DNA of 64,000 bases from WHSP01 sp040905505 (GTDB taxonomy: Bacteria; Gemmatimonadota; Gemmatimonadetes; Longimicrobiales; Longimicrobiaceae): assembly GCA_040905505.1 (NCBI GenBank), contig JBBDRL010000103.1, positions 10,925-74,924 on the forward strand, read 5' to 3'. Below the pieces are notes generated by a model, which worked only from the letters and a program-made list of their open reading frames with translations, made no database searches and had not been told where the DNA came from. Positions 26,394-35,762 of this stretch are shown one piece after another; positions within the stretch are counted from its first letter, which is position 1; each line of letters opens with the position of its first letter. Made by a program: the position numbers and the translations under genes.

Positions 26394-27679
26394 AGATCCT
26401 CTGTACCGGCGACCTTCATATCGGACGCTTCCCGACGCGGCTCCCCGCCGACGCGCCGCGCCGATCGCTCGCAGTATCCGAGCGATGGTCTGCGATCGTC
26501 GATCTGGCGATTGCAGAGAGGATCGATGTGGTCGCCCTGAGCGGTGACCTGGTCGACCGCGCGAACCGCTTCTTCGAGGCGTATGGGCCGCTCGAGTCCG
26601 GCGTCCGCCGGCTTGCGGAGGCTGGCATCACCATCGTCGCGGTGGCCGGCAACCACGATTTCGACGTGCTTCCGCCGCTCGCCGAGAACGTCGCCTCGGA
26701 TCGATTCCACCTGATCGGTCGCGGAGGACGATGGGAGCGGACCAGAGTCTCGAGCGCGAATGGCGAGCGGCTCGACGTCCACGGGTGGTCCTTTCCCACC
26801 GAACGGGTGAGCACCGATCCGCTTCACGGCTATGATCTCGAGCCCGACGGGGCCCTTCCCACCCTCGGTCTCCTCCACTGTGATCTGAACGCCTCGTCGA
26901 GCAGCTATGCGCCCGTGTCGGCGGCGGCGCTGCGCAGCCGACCGCCAGGGCTCTGGCTGCTGGGCCACCTGCACGACCCCCGCCTCCACCATGCCGCAGG
27001 CGCCGCCGACCTGCTCTACCCCGGCTCACCCCAACCACTCGATCCGGGCGAAGCCGGTGCGCACGGCGTCTGGGTCGTCGAGACGAGGGGAAGTGACTTC
27101 GGTGAGCCCCGGTTCGTTCCGGTGGCGACGGTACGTTACGAGGCGCGGGATGTCGACGTGGCGGGCCTCACGACGATCGACGCGGTGAAGGCCCGGGTCG
27201 TCGACCAGGTGGAAGCGCTGCGCGAAGGGGTCCTGCTCGAGTCCGGCACGCAGCCGGAGTATCTCTCCATCCGGCTCCGACTCACAGGGCGTACACCCCT
27301 GGGCGCCCGACTCGTCGAGCGGGAGATTGTGGCCGATGCCGGCGATCTCGACATCGGCGGGCAGGTCCGCTGCGCCGTCGACAGGGTGACGGTCGATACG
27401 CAGCCGGCGCTGGATCTCGACGACCTGGCCCGGGCGGCCGATGCGCCCGGCACTCTCGCCGCGCTGCTCGTCGCACTGCGGGACGGCACGGACGACGAGG
27501 TCACGAGAGCGCTGCTCACGCGCACCCGGGAGGCGGCGGAGCAGGTTGGCGCTGCCAGCGCATATCTCCCGCTACGGGCGCGGGCGACCGCTTCACGGCC
27601 GACGGAGACGGCCGACGTCCTCCGCGCGCAGGCATCTCTGCTCCTCGAGGAGCTGGTGGGCCAGAAGGGCTCGGGCTGA
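26390..27679 (+). CDS. SbcD/YhaO-like metallophosphoesterase nuclease
   Basis: 429 residues from a TTG at 26390 that overlaps the metX stop; GGAG lies 10 bases upstream. All five metallophosphoesterase motifs are present: GDLHIG, GDLVDR, GNHD, HCDLN and GHLHDP. The C-terminal half is the capping and ATPase-docking region of SbcD/Mre11/YhaO proteins. It would cut DNA ends with the ATPase encoded directly after it. The pairing with a membrane-anchored ATPase resembles Bacillus yhaO-yhaN more than sbcD-sbcC. Confidence 0.9.
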   Translation: MKILCTGDLHIGRFPTRLPADAPRRSLAVSERWSAIVDLAIAERIDVVALSGDLVDRANRFFEAYGPLESGVRRLAEAGITIVAVAGNHDFDVLPPLAENVASDRFHLIGRGGRWERTRVSSANGERLDVHGWSFPTERVSTDPLHGYDLEPDGALPTLGLLHCDLNASSSSYAPVSAAALRSRPPGLWLLGHLHDPRLHHAAGAADLLYPGSPQPLDPGEAGAHGVWVVETRGSDFGEPRFVPVATVRYEARDVDVAGLTTIDAVKARVVDQVEALREGVLLESGTQPEYLSIRLRLTGRTPLGARLVEREIVADAGDLDIGGQVRCAVDRVTVDTQPALDLDDLARAADAPGTLAALLVALRDGTDDEVTRALLTRTREAAEQVGAASAYLPLRARATASRPTETADVLRAQASLLLEELVGQKGSG

Positions 27680-27680
27680 C

Positions 27681-30600
27681 ATGCCGGACTCGCTTGCGCT
27701 CCGTGAGATCCATCTGCGGCGGACTCCGGGCTTCCCCCGCGGCGGACCCACCCTGGATGGGTTATCCCCAGGGATCAACATCGTCTTCGGGCCGCAGCAG
27801 TCCGGGAAGACCTCGACCGCCGACGCCATCCACTGGCTGCTATGGCCGAGGACGGCTCTGCCGCACGCCTCACTCGATGGGCGGCTCGACATCGGTGGCG
27901 CGGCCTGGTCCGCGGAGCTGGACGGCGGCAGGACGCGCTGGCAACGCGCCGGCGGAGACGCCGCGCCACCACCTCTGCCGCCCGCCGAGCAGCGTGATCG
28001 GTATCGGCTCGCCCTGCAGGACCTCCTGCAGGAGGAAGGGGGAAGCTTCGCCGAGGCGATCGCGCGCGAGTCGGCCGGTGGCTACGACCTCGCCGCTCTG
28101 GCCGAGGCCGTAGGTGCTCGGAGTGTGCCCATGCGCAGCGGAGCGCTTCAGAAGGCACTGGACGCGGCGCGCGGGAAGCTGAAGGAGGCAGAGGCGAAGG
28201 AGAGGGCGGTCCGTGAAGACGAGGCACGGCTGCCGGATCTCCGCGAGGCTCTGGCCGAAGCGCGCCAGGCCGCATCGCGGAGCCGCCTTCTCGAGCTGGC
28301 GATCACCCATGCGCGGGCGGAGGAGCGCGAGGCCGAGGCGCGGGTGAAGCTGGGGGAATTCCCCCAGCAGATGGCCCGGCTCCAGGCCGACGATGCCGAC
28401 CGGCTCGGCCGGCTCGCCGCGGAGATCGCCGAAGCCGAGGCCGGCGTCGAGGCCGCTCGCGGCGCGGTCGGTGCCGCCGAAGCCGCGGCGAGCGCGACCG
28501 GTCTCGACGAAGGTGTCTCACCGGGCGCGATCGAAGCCCTGCAGGAGGAACTGCGCCTGCTGGAGGAAACCGCGCGTGAGATCGACCGCCTTCGTGCCGA
28601 GCGGGGGAAAGCGCGGGGGGCAATGGACAGCGCGGCCAGGTCCTTTGCCGGTGTGCTGAACGATGAGCGCCTGGCGGTGCTGAACCTGGACGGCGTTCGG
28701 GAGCTCGAGGGGCTGTCGCGCGAAGCTTCGGAAATTCGGCAGCAGCGGTTCGCCGCCGAGTCCGTCATTCGCTCGCTCGGCGGGGCCGACCAGGAGATCG
28801 ACGCAGTTCACCTCGCCGAGGCCGCCTCCAGCCTCTCCGAATGGCTCCGCACGCCCGACCCCGCCGCCGTCCGGGATCGGACGCGCTTCAGCAGGTCGAT
28901 CGCGATCGCCGCGCTCATTCTGCTGGGCGCGGCTTCCGTACTGCTCGGCGTCGTCTTCCATCCCGCCTTCCATCTGCTCGCAGCCTGTGCGTTGATTTTT
29001 GCGGCCTTCGTCTTGGCGCGGGGCGGTGGCGCGGGGGACGAGCGTGCTGCGATAGAGCGGCGGTTTCAGGAGCTGAACGTCCCCGGGCCGACCGCGTGGG
29101 CGACGGACGGCGTGCGTGATCGCCTGCGGGAGCTGGAACGCGAGCGTGCAGCGGCCGAGGTGGCGGCGCGGGAGCACCGCCGCTGTGGGGATGCCCGCCA
29201 GAAGCTGGAGCTGATCGCGCAAGCCGAAGAGGAGCTCCGCCAGCGCGCGCGCGGCATCGCCGATCAGCTCGGCCTGCCCGCGGAACTGGAGATCGAGAGT
29301 CTTCACTGGTTGGTCGAGCGGATCCTCCGCTGGCAGGCCGCCCACGATGGGGTGACCGCCGCTGGCGAAGCGCTCCACGCTGCCGAGGCCCAACTCTCGA
29401 GTCGGATCGCCGCCACTGCCGGAACGCTCCGTCGGTTCGGCTACGATGGCCCCGACACTCTGTCGGAGGTTCGCAGCGGCCTCGAGGCGCTCAAGCGCCG
29501 GGCGGAGGCCTGGCGCATGGCCCGACGTGACCAGGCGATGGCGGAAGGCGAGATCGAGCGTCTGGAGGGCCAGATCACCCGCGCCCGGCAAGCGCGGAGC
29601 GACCTGCGGGAGCGCCTCGCGATCGATGTCGCCGCAGAGCCGGAGGTCGAGCGGTGGTGTGCCATGCTCAACACTTACCGGTCCGCGGACGAGGCGCTTA
29701 CGGGGGCGCGAGCCGCGACGCGGATCGCCCGTGAAGCGCTGGAGGCGCACGACCACTTCCAGGCCGCCTTGCTCGAGATGGAGATCGGCGTTCTCAACGA
29801 GGAACTCGAGAGTCAGCGCGCGCGCGCGGCGCGGCTCATGGACCTCGAGAGTGCGATCACCGAAACGCAGACGCGGATCACCGACGCGCGCAGGCGGCAC
29901 GATGTCGAGGCCGCTCTCCTCGACGTCGATCGCGCCGAGGAGAACCTCGCGCTGGCGCGGGACCGCGACGTGGAAGCGATGGTCAGGCAGCAGCTGATCG
30001 ACTTCCTGCGGGAGAAGACCCGCGACGAGCGGCGCCCGGAAGTATTCCACTGCGCTCGCCGGTGGTTCGCTCGCATCACCCGTGGCCGCTGCGAGCTGGA
30101 GTTCGATGAGGGCGAGCCGGCCGCCTTTCGCGCCACGGATACCGCGACCGGCATGGGGCATTCGCTCGACGAGCTCTCCGGCGGAACGCGTGTCCAGCTC
30201 CTTCTCGCCGTACGGGCGGCCTTCGTGGAGACCCAGGAAGCCGGGTTGCGCCTCCCGCTCCTTCTGGACGAGACGCTCGCTACCGCTGACGACCAGCGGG
30301 CGGCCGCGATCATCGAGGGTCTGGTCGAGATGGCGCGGGCGGGACGCCAGGTCTTTTACTTCACGGCACAGGCTGACGAGGTGGCCAAGTGGACGGCCGC
30401 GCTCCAGCGCGACTCGGTGCCCCATCGCATCGTCGACTTGAGCGCCTCGGGCAGCGCGGCGAATCCGACGGCTCCCCCCGAGTGGCTCGACGTGGCGACC
30501 GGCGCTCCCGCAGTCCCGAACGCCGCCGGACACGACCACGATTCCTACGGCCGCGCGCTCGGGGTAGCTCCGCTCGACGCGATCGGTCAGGAACTCGATA

Positions 30601-31184
30601 GTGTGCACCTCTGGTATTTCCTGGATGATATCGCTCTCCTTCGCGAGTGCCTCTCGCTCGGCATCGAGCGCCTCGGGCCGCTGCGAACCTACCTCGAGCA
30701 TGCGGGGGCGGACGCGATTCCTCGGCTGGACCGGAGCCGTCATCGGCTCGACGCCGTTGCCAGAGGCCTCGGGGCGTTCTTCGCCGGGTCCAGGATCGGG
30801 CGCGGCAAGCCCGTCGACCGACCAGCGCTCGAGCGCTCCGGCGCCGTGTCGGACAAATTCATCGATCGGGTCGCCCAGTTGGCGGATGAGACGGGTGGGG
30901 ATGCTCGGCTGCTGATCGAGCGGCTCGAGAACGGCGCCGCCGAGCGGTTCCGGACGGACAAGCTCGAGCAGCTCCGCGACTACCTCCTCGACAACGGGTA
31001 CCTCGATCTCGAGGAGCCGCTCGCGAGCGAGGACCTGCATGCGCGCGTCGTGGCGGCGATGAGCCCCGAGCTCGGGGCGGGAGTCCTCGCTCCGGACGAT
31101 CTGTATCGACTGCTCCGGCGGCTTCGTGGCCCGCACTCGATCCCCTCCAGCGGGGGAATGGAGATCGCCTCTAATCTGCCCTGA
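27681..31184 (+). CDS. YhaN/SbcC-like ABC-ATPase with membrane segment and C-terminal extension
   Basis: 1,167 residues. Walker A is FGPQQSGKTS at 37-45, followed by a long coiled coil (about 145-390). A membrane hairpin at about 404-446 (SIAIAALILLGAASVLLGVV, then HLLAACALIFAAFVLA) splits the coil, which continues to about 790. The ABC signature LDELSGGTRVQL lies near 830 and Walker B LPLLLDE near 862. The last ~230 residues form an extra helical domain beyond the usual C-terminus. It starts one base after the nuclease gene stop. Together they should form a membrane-tethered DNA-end-processing complex. Its 3' end overlaps convergent ligD by 14 bases. Confidence 0.88.
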   Translation: MPDSLALREIHLRRTPGFPRGGPTLDGLSPGINIVFGPQQSGKTSTADAIHWLLWPRTALPHASLDGRLDIGGAAWSAELDGGRTRWQRAGGDAAPPPLPPAEQRDRYRLALQDLLQEEGGSFAEAIARESAGGYDLAALAEAVGARSVPMRSGALQKALDAARGKLKEAEAKERAVREDEARLPDLREALAEARQAASRSRLLELAITHARAEEREAEARVKLGEFPQQMARLQADDADRLGRLAAEIAEAEAGVEAARGAVGAAEAAASATGLDEGVSPGAIEALQEELRLLEETAREIDRLRAERGKARGAMDSAARSFAGVLNDERLAVLNLDGVRELEGLSREASEIRQQRFAAESVIRSLGGADQEIDAVHLAEAASSLSEWLRTPDPAAVRDRTRFSRSIAIAALILLGAASVLLGVVFHPAFHLLAACALIFAAFVLARGGGAGDERAAIERRFQELNVPGPTAWATDGVRDRLRELERERAAAEVAAREHRRCGDARQKLELIAQAEEELRQRARGIADQLGLPAELEIESLHWLVERILRWQAAHDGVTAAGEALHAAEAQLSSRIAATAGTLRRFGYDGPDTLSEVRSGLEALKRRAEAWRMARRDQAMAEGEIERLEGQITRARQARSDLRERLAIDVAAEPEVERWCAMLNTYRSADEALTGARAATRIAREALEAHDHFQAALLEMEIGVLNEELESQRARAARLMDLESAITETQTRITDARRRHDVEAALLDVDRAEENLALARDRDVEAMVRQQLIDFLREKTRDERRPEVFHCARRWFARITRGRCELEFDEGEPAAFRATDTATGMGHSLDELSGGTRVQLLLAVRAAFVETQEAGLRLPLLLDETLATADDQRAAAIIEGLVEMARAGRQVFYFTAQADEVAKWTAALQRDSVPHRIVDLSASGSAANPTAPPEWLDVATGAPAVPNAAGHDHDSYGRALGVAPLDAIGQELDSVHLWYFLDDIALLRECLSLGIERLGPLRTYLEHAGADAIPRLDRSRHRLDAVARGLGAFFAGSRIGRGKPVDRPALERSGAVSDKFIDRVAQLADETGGDARLLIERLENGAAERFRTDKLEQLRDYLLDNGYLDLEEPLASEDLHARVVAAMSPELGAGVLAPDDLYRLLRRLRGPHSIPSSGGMEIASNLP

Positions 31185-33858
31185 GCCGCCGCAGGTCGTT
31201 GGGCCGCGCGAGGGCCGGGCTCCACAGGTCTCCCACGGTCGCGACGCGCGCCGGGACGGTGTCGACCGTGAAGGCACCGATGTCGAGCTGGTCGGTGAGC
31301 TCGTCCCAGGATAGCGGCGTCGAGACCATCGGCCGATCCTTTGCCCGCGCCGCGTACACACCCGCGACGGTCTTCCCCAGAATATTCTGCAGGTAGTCCA
31401 CGTAGATGGTCCCGCGGGGCCGCTTCTTCGTCATCCTCTCCACGGTGGCCTGCTTCGGGTGCTTCCGCGCGACGCGGGTCGCGATGATCTGGGCGACCAG
31501 GGTGGCGGCGTCGAGCGGGACGCCCCGGGGCAGTGGTAGATAGATGTGCAGACCGGTCGACCCGGACGTCTTCACGGCCCCGTGGAGTCCAAGCTCGTCC
31601 ATCTCCTCCTTGACCCAACGTGCGACCGCGACCACCTGCTGGAAGTCGACGCCCGGCCCGGGGTCGAGGTCGAGGACGGTGTAGTCGGCGGTCGACAGGT
31701 CGGTGACGCGCGAGTGCCAGGGATCGTAGGAGATCGCGCCGAGCTGGATGGTGTAGAGAAGTGTGGCCAGCGTCCCGCCCACCAGCCGCCGCTGCGCTTT
31801 ACCCTCGACCTCCAGGGTGTCGACGCGGACGCCGGTCGGGACGGGATCGGGGGCGGTCTGTTGATAGAAGGACTCCCCCGCCACGCCGTTGGGAAAACGC
31901 TTGAGCACCAGCGGCCGGTCCTTCATCCACGGAAGGATGTGCTCGGCCATGCGGGCGTAGTAGAGGAACAGGTCGCCTTTCGCGTGGCCGGTCTCGGGGT
32001 AGAAGACCTTCTCCAGGCTCGTGATCGGTAGCGAGCCGCCGCCAACCCTGAGCTTGCCCTCACCGGAGCGCTCACGGATCTCAAGGATGCGCAGTGATGT
32101 GGGCGTCTCCGGCGCCGCCTTCTCGTGATCGCCGACCCCGTCCGGCCTCTTTCCGTCGCCGGCGCTGCGATCAACCCTGGCGGCCAGATCCTCGCGCACC
32201 ACCTCGGTGGGGTCCTTGTCGTCGCGGATACCGATGAAGACCGGCTGCCTGAGCTTACCGTCCCGCGTCCACTCGTTGAACTTGACCTCGACGACGACCT
32301 TCGGAGTCGTCCAGTGCGCACGCTCGTTGGTCTTCGGTCGCTCGGTGAACGGCGGCGTCTTCCGCTCCAAGCGGCTGAGGCGACGGTGCATCTCCTCCAG
32401 CAGCGCCCCGGTGAAGCCCGCGCCGGTGTGCCCCGCGTACACCAGCTTGCCATTCGCATCGTAATAGCCGAGCAGGATGGCGCCGAGGAACTTTCGGCTC
32501 TTCCTCGGTTCCGTCCATCCTCCGACCACGAGCTCCTGGCGATTCTCCAATTTCAGCTTCAACCAGTCAGCCGAGCGCTGGGCGGTCCGGTAGGGCGCGT
32601 CCATCCGCTTCGCCACCACGCCTTCCCAGCCCTCTCGCCTCCCCCTCTTGATGAGCGCCTCGGCATTCCGCGACGTCTGTGCGAGGCGGACGCATTCCGT
32701 CTCCCGGGTGGCGACGACCTCCTCGAGGGCGCCGCGACGCTCCGTCCAGCGCTGCGGGACGAGCACGTCCGTGCCACGCAGGAGGATGTCGAAGGCGACG
32801 AACGCCGCGGGACTCTCCTCCGCCAGCCGGCGGACCCGTCCGGCCGATCGAACGTGCATACGCGCCTGAAGCGCTCCGAAGCGCGCGATCTCTCCGTTGT
32901 CGAGGGCGACCAGCTCACCGTCCAGCACGAGCGACTCGCCGACGTCCTCCACGAGAGCGGACAGCGCTTCGGCCACTTCGGGGAACTGGCCCGACTTGTC
33001 GTGGCCGTTCCGGGTGACCAGCGCGACCCCCTCGGCAGTAGCGAAGGCCAGCACGCGGATGCCGTCGTATTTCGGTTCGAAGACCCAGTCTCCGCTCGCG
33101 GGGATCTCCGTGCCGGTACGCGCCAGCATCGGGCGGAGGTCGGGGAACTCCGTCGAAGATCGCTTCTTCGCAGACCGGCCGGCGAGCTTCGGCTTGGATC
33201 GATTCGATTGCCAAACGCGCTTGCCACCCGCGCCCGCGGCGATCTCGTCCATGGTGCGGCCCGAGACGACCGACGTCTTCACCTCTTCGGTGACGTCCAC
33301 GCCGGAGTCTGCTTCCGCGTCCTTCTGCTTGATGAGCAGCCATTTGGAACGGACCCCGCCTTCCACGCTGTCCGTTCGGACCAGCGCGAACGACCCCTGA
33401 AGTCGCTCCCCATGGAAGGTGATGGAAAGCTTTCCCTTTCGGTATGCCCGCACGACCGTCTCTTCAGGCGACTCGCCTGATTCGCAGTCGTCGGGGGTGT
33501 ACGTCCCGACGTCCCACAGCATGACGGTGCCGCCGCCATACTCCCCCTCGGGGATGGTGCCTTCGAACTCGTTATAAGCGATGGGATGGTCTTCGACCTC
33601 CATGGCGAGGCGGCGTACGTCGGGGTCGAGACTGGGCCCCTTCGGCACCGCCCAGCTCCGCATCACGCCCTCCATCTCGAGCCGGAGGTCGTAGTGCAGG
33701 TGTGAGGCTGCGTGCTTCTGTACGACGAAGCGTAGCCCATCGCCCGAGGCCGGCGAGGACGCCCTACCCGCCTCCGGCTCGGCGGTCTTGCCGAAGTCGC
33801 GCTTCTGCCGGTATTCCGACAGGGTGGCGGGGCCCCGCTCGCGCCGCGAGTCGCTCAC
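31171..33858 (-). CDS. ligD: Multidomain NHEJ DNA ligase LigD
   Basis: 895 residues in the order 3'-phosphoesterase (QKHAASHLHYDLRLE, His 49/53/55), ATP-dependent ligase (catalytic Lys 263 in EPKYDGIR; EGVVAKR; OB domain to about 590) and primase-polymerase (from about 625; metal-binding LDLDPGPG, SGSTGLHIYLPL). It seals and fills DNA double-strand breaks with Ku. No ku gene is in the window. It overlaps the stop of a small Rho_N-domain gene by four bases, so the two are translated together. Confidence 0.95.
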   Translation of the reverse strand: MSDSRRERGPATLSEYRQKRDFGKTAEPEAGRASSPASGDGLRFVVQKHAASHLHYDLRLEMEGVMRSWAVPKGPSLDPDVRRLAMEVEDHPIAYNEFEGTIPEGEYGGGTVMLWDVGTYTPDDCESGESPEETVVRAYRKGKLSITFHGERLQGSFALVRTDSVEGGVRSKWLLIKQKDAEADSGVDVTEEVKTSVVSGRTMDEIAAGAGGKRVWQSNRSKPKLAGRSAKKRSSTEFPDLRPMLARTGTEIPASGDWVFEPKYDGIRVLAFATAEGVALVTRNGHDKSGQFPEVAEALSALVEDVGESLVLDGELVALDNGEIARFGALQARMHVRSAGRVRRLAEESPAAFVAFDILLRGTDVLVPQRWTERRGALEEVVATRETECVRLAQTSRNAEALIKRGRREGWEGVVAKRMDAPYRTAQRSADWLKLKLENRQELVVGGWTEPRKSRKFLGAILLGYYDANGKLVYAGHTGAGFTGALLEEMHRRLSRLERKTPPFTERPKTNERAHWTTPKVVVEVKFNEWTRDGKLRQPVFIGIRDDKDPTEVVREDLAARVDRSAGDGKRPDGVGDHEKAAPETPTSLRILEIRERSGEGKLRVGGGSLPITSLEKVFYPETGHAKGDLFLYYARMAEHILPWMKDRPLVLKRFPNGVAGESFYQQTAPDPVPTGVRVDTLEVEGKAQRRLVGGTLATLLYTIQLGAISYDPWHSRVTDLSTADYTVLDLDPGPGVDFQQVVAVARWVKEEMDELGLHGAVKTSGSTGLHIYLPLPRGVPLDAATLVAQIIATRVARKHPKQATVERMTKKRPRGTIYVDYLQNILGKTVAGVYAARAKDRPMVSTPLSWDELTDQLDIGAFTVDTVPARVATVGDLWSPALARPNDLRRLRAD

Positions 33859-34151
33859 TGCTTCTTTCGGATGGCCGCTACGAGGTCGTCCTTGTTCATC
33901 TTGCTGCGTCCCTCGATGTTCAGCGATTTGGCCCGGTTGTAGAGCTCGTCCTTGGAGCGCGATTCAAGACCCCGCCCAGGATTGCCCGTCCCCTGACTCG
34001 TCTTGTTGGGTGTCCGGCCGCTCTCCCGGCGATCCTTGTTCACCGTCCGAGCGGCGATCTCCTTCGCACGGTCCTTCGGCTTGCCTCGCTCCTGTGCGCT
34101 CTCCTTGATGTGCTCGTACTTCCTCTCGTCCTTATTGCTCCACGATGGCAT
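33855..34151 (-). CDS. Small basic protein with C-terminal Rho_N/SAP-like domain
   Basis: 98 residues from the ATG at 34151 with AGGAGGGAGCC. The first 60 residues are a Lys/Arg/Glu-rich linker (SNKDERKYEHIKESAQERGK). The last ~38 (SKDELYNRAKSLNIEGRSKM, then NKDDLVAAIRK) match the Rho termination factor N-terminal fold that also occurs at the C-termini of some actinobacterial Ku proteins. It is coupled to ligD through an ATGA overlap. I infer a DNA-binding accessory to end joining. Confidence 0.8.
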   Translation of the reverse strand: MPSWSNKDERKYEHIKESAQERGKPKDRAKEIAARTVNKDRRESGRTPNKTSQGTGNPGRGLESRSKDELYNRAKSLNIEGRSKMNKDDLVAAIRKKQ

Positions 34152-34190
34152 GGCTCCCTCCTTCGGTCCTTGGCGTTCGAAGTGACTGTA

Positions 34191-34234
34191 CCCCATCCGT
34201 TTATGCAAAATGCGGGCTGCTGAATCGGATGGGG
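34191..34234. promoter_or_regulatory. Inverted repeat between the Rho_N gene and parA
   Basis: CCCCATCCG (34191-34199) and CGGATGGGG (34226-34234) are a perfect 9-bp inverted repeat 40 bp before the Rho_N gene start. It could be an operator or a leader hairpin. A TTGACA at 34338-34343 may be a parA -35, but no matching -10 is clear. Confidence 0.4.
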
Positions 34235-34398
34235 TCCGCCGGGGGGTCCCGCGCTCGATCCGGGCAGCAGTGCCGCGGAATCCAGCGTCCGGTCGGTGCG
34301 CCGTCGGCCGCCTCCCCTTGTGCGTGCGCGGCTCGCTTGACAACTTTACCGGCGCTCTCCTCCAGCGTGGCCCACCGCTACCGCGTACCCGGCACGCC

Positions 34399-35220
34399 AT
34401 GTCACACGTAATCGCGATCGCGAACCAGAAGGGCGGCGTCGGTAAGACGACGACCGCCATCAATCTCGGCGCCAGCCTTGCCGCAGCCGAGAAACGTGTT
34501 CTCGTGATCGACATGGACCCACAGGGCAATGCCACGAGCGGCCTGGGCGTCAACGCCGAGGCCACCAAGGCGTCGGTCTATGGGGTGCTCCTGAACCAGC
34601 TCCCGCTGGGCTCGGCGATCGTCCGCAACGTGCACTTCCCCTTCCTCGACGTCGTACCCACTACGACCAGCTTGGTCGGGGCCGAAGCCGAGCTGATCGG
34701 GCAGCCGCAGTGGCAGTTCCGCTTACGCGAGGCGCTCGACGGCACGCGTGACATGTACGACTTCATCCTGATGGACTGCCCGCCCGCTCTGGGCGTCCTG
34801 ACCCTCAATACGCTGGTCGCCGCCGATACCGTGCTCATCCCGCTCCAGGCCGAGTTCTTCGCCCTGGAGGGGCTCTCGCAGTTCGCCGAAACCCTGCGGG
34901 TCGTGAGAAAGCACCTCAACCCGCGCCTCGGGGTCGAGGGGGTGCTGTTGACGATGTTCGATGGCAGGCTCCGGCTCGCGCAGCAGGTCGCAGAGGAGGC
35001 CCGGTCCTACTTCGGCGGTCGGGTGTTCCGCACCGCGATTCCCAGAAATGTCCGGCTGGCCGAGGCCCCGAGCTTCGGGAAGCCGACCCTGCTTTACGAC
35101 GTCGCCTCCGGCGGCGCGCAGGCGTACCTCTCGCTAGCCCAGGAGGTGATCCTGCGGTCGCCGATGATGGACGTCGACGGCCACCGCGTACGCGAGACGC
35201 AGGAAATCCTCACCGGATAG
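34399..35220 (+). CDS. parA: ParA/Soj-type chromosome-partitioning ATPase
   Basis: 273 residues from the ATG at 34399. The deviant Walker A KGGVGKTTT lies at 10-18, with DMDPQGNATSGLG, Walker B-like DFILMDCPPALG, and the C-terminal TMFDGRLRLAQQV and IPRNVRLAEAPS regions typical of chromosomal Soj/ParA. The chromosomal partner parB is not adjacent; an unknown gene follows after four bases. It binds DNA with ATP and segregates origins through ParB. Confidence 0.93.
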   Translation: MSHVIAIANQKGGVGKTTTAINLGASLAAAEKRVLVIDMDPQGNATSGLGVNAEATKASVYGVLLNQLPLGSAIVRNVHFPFLDVVPTTTSLVGAEAELIGQPQWQFRLREALDGTRDMYDFILMDCPPALGVLTLNTLVAADTVLIPLQAEFFALEGLSQFAETLRVVRKHLNPRLGVEGVLLTMFDGRLRLAQQVAEEARSYFGGRVFRTAIPRNVRLAEAPSFGKPTLLYDVASGGAQAYLSLAQEVILRSPMMDVDGHRVRETQEILTG

Positions 35221-35224
35221 CTTC

Positions 35225-35668
35225 ATGGAGCACGTTCGCGTCGTCCGCCTCCCTGATCGCTTCTATCTGCCTCGTCGCACGTACTCCGGCCAAGAGATCT
35301 TCGACGTCGTCCCGTGGGATGGCGCCACGGATTACGTAACGGACGGAAAGCGCTACGGGGTCATGATGGCCGGCGGCCACGCCCGTTGGTTCGAGGAGAG
35401 CCGCGCCGCGCAGTTCGCGGAAGACTTCGCCGGTGTCGACCTCGAGGCCCTCGTCGACGGCTTGCAGGAGTACTGCCGGCGCTATCGCGTCCTGCAATCC
35501 GTGTGGAAGGAAGACCTCGAACTGCTGGAACAGCTGCGATCCGGGCAGGTCGAGCCGGCGGAACGTGCGGAAGAACGGCCTGAAGATCTCGCCCGGGACC
35601 CCGGGCCGGCGAGCCTGGAGGCGGAGCGCAAGGAGGCGGACGCGAACGTTCGCAATTTTGAGTTCTGA
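35225..35668 (+). CDS. Unknown protein between parA and ftsZ
   Basis: 147 residues starting four bases after parA stops, so translationally coupled. The first half (VRVVRLPDRFYLPRRTYSGQ, then EIFDVVPWDGATDYVTDGKR) is compact and aromatic; the second half is acidic and coiled (VWKEDLELLEQLRSGQ). It does not look like ParB: there is no HTH and no GERR motif. Position suggests a role with ParA or with division, but I recognise no family. Confidence 0.75.
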   Translation: MEHVRVVRLPDRFYLPRRTYSGQEIFDVVPWDGATDYVTDGKRYGVMMAGGHARWFEESRAAQFAEDFAGVDLEALVDGLQEYCRRYRVLQSVWKEDLELLEQLRSGQVEPAERAEERPEDLARDPGPASLEAERKEADANVRNFEF

Positions 35669-35762
35669 ATGCTGGATCTCGTCCTGGCAGGCGGCTATGG
35701 GGGCTCCTCGTGGTTGATTCGAGATTCGCGATCTGAATTCAACATTCCCTGAAACCGAGCCC

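Noticed and set aside
28518..31361. 947-codon open frame opposite the ATPase gene
   Set aside because: High GC leaves long antisense frames; the plus strand encodes clear Walker and ABC motifs.
32125..33480. 451-codon frame opposite ligD
   Set aside because: Shadow; ligD domains are complete on the other strand.
35225..35668. ParB partner for ParA
   Set aside because: No HTH, no GERR/ParB box; sequence does not resemble ParB.
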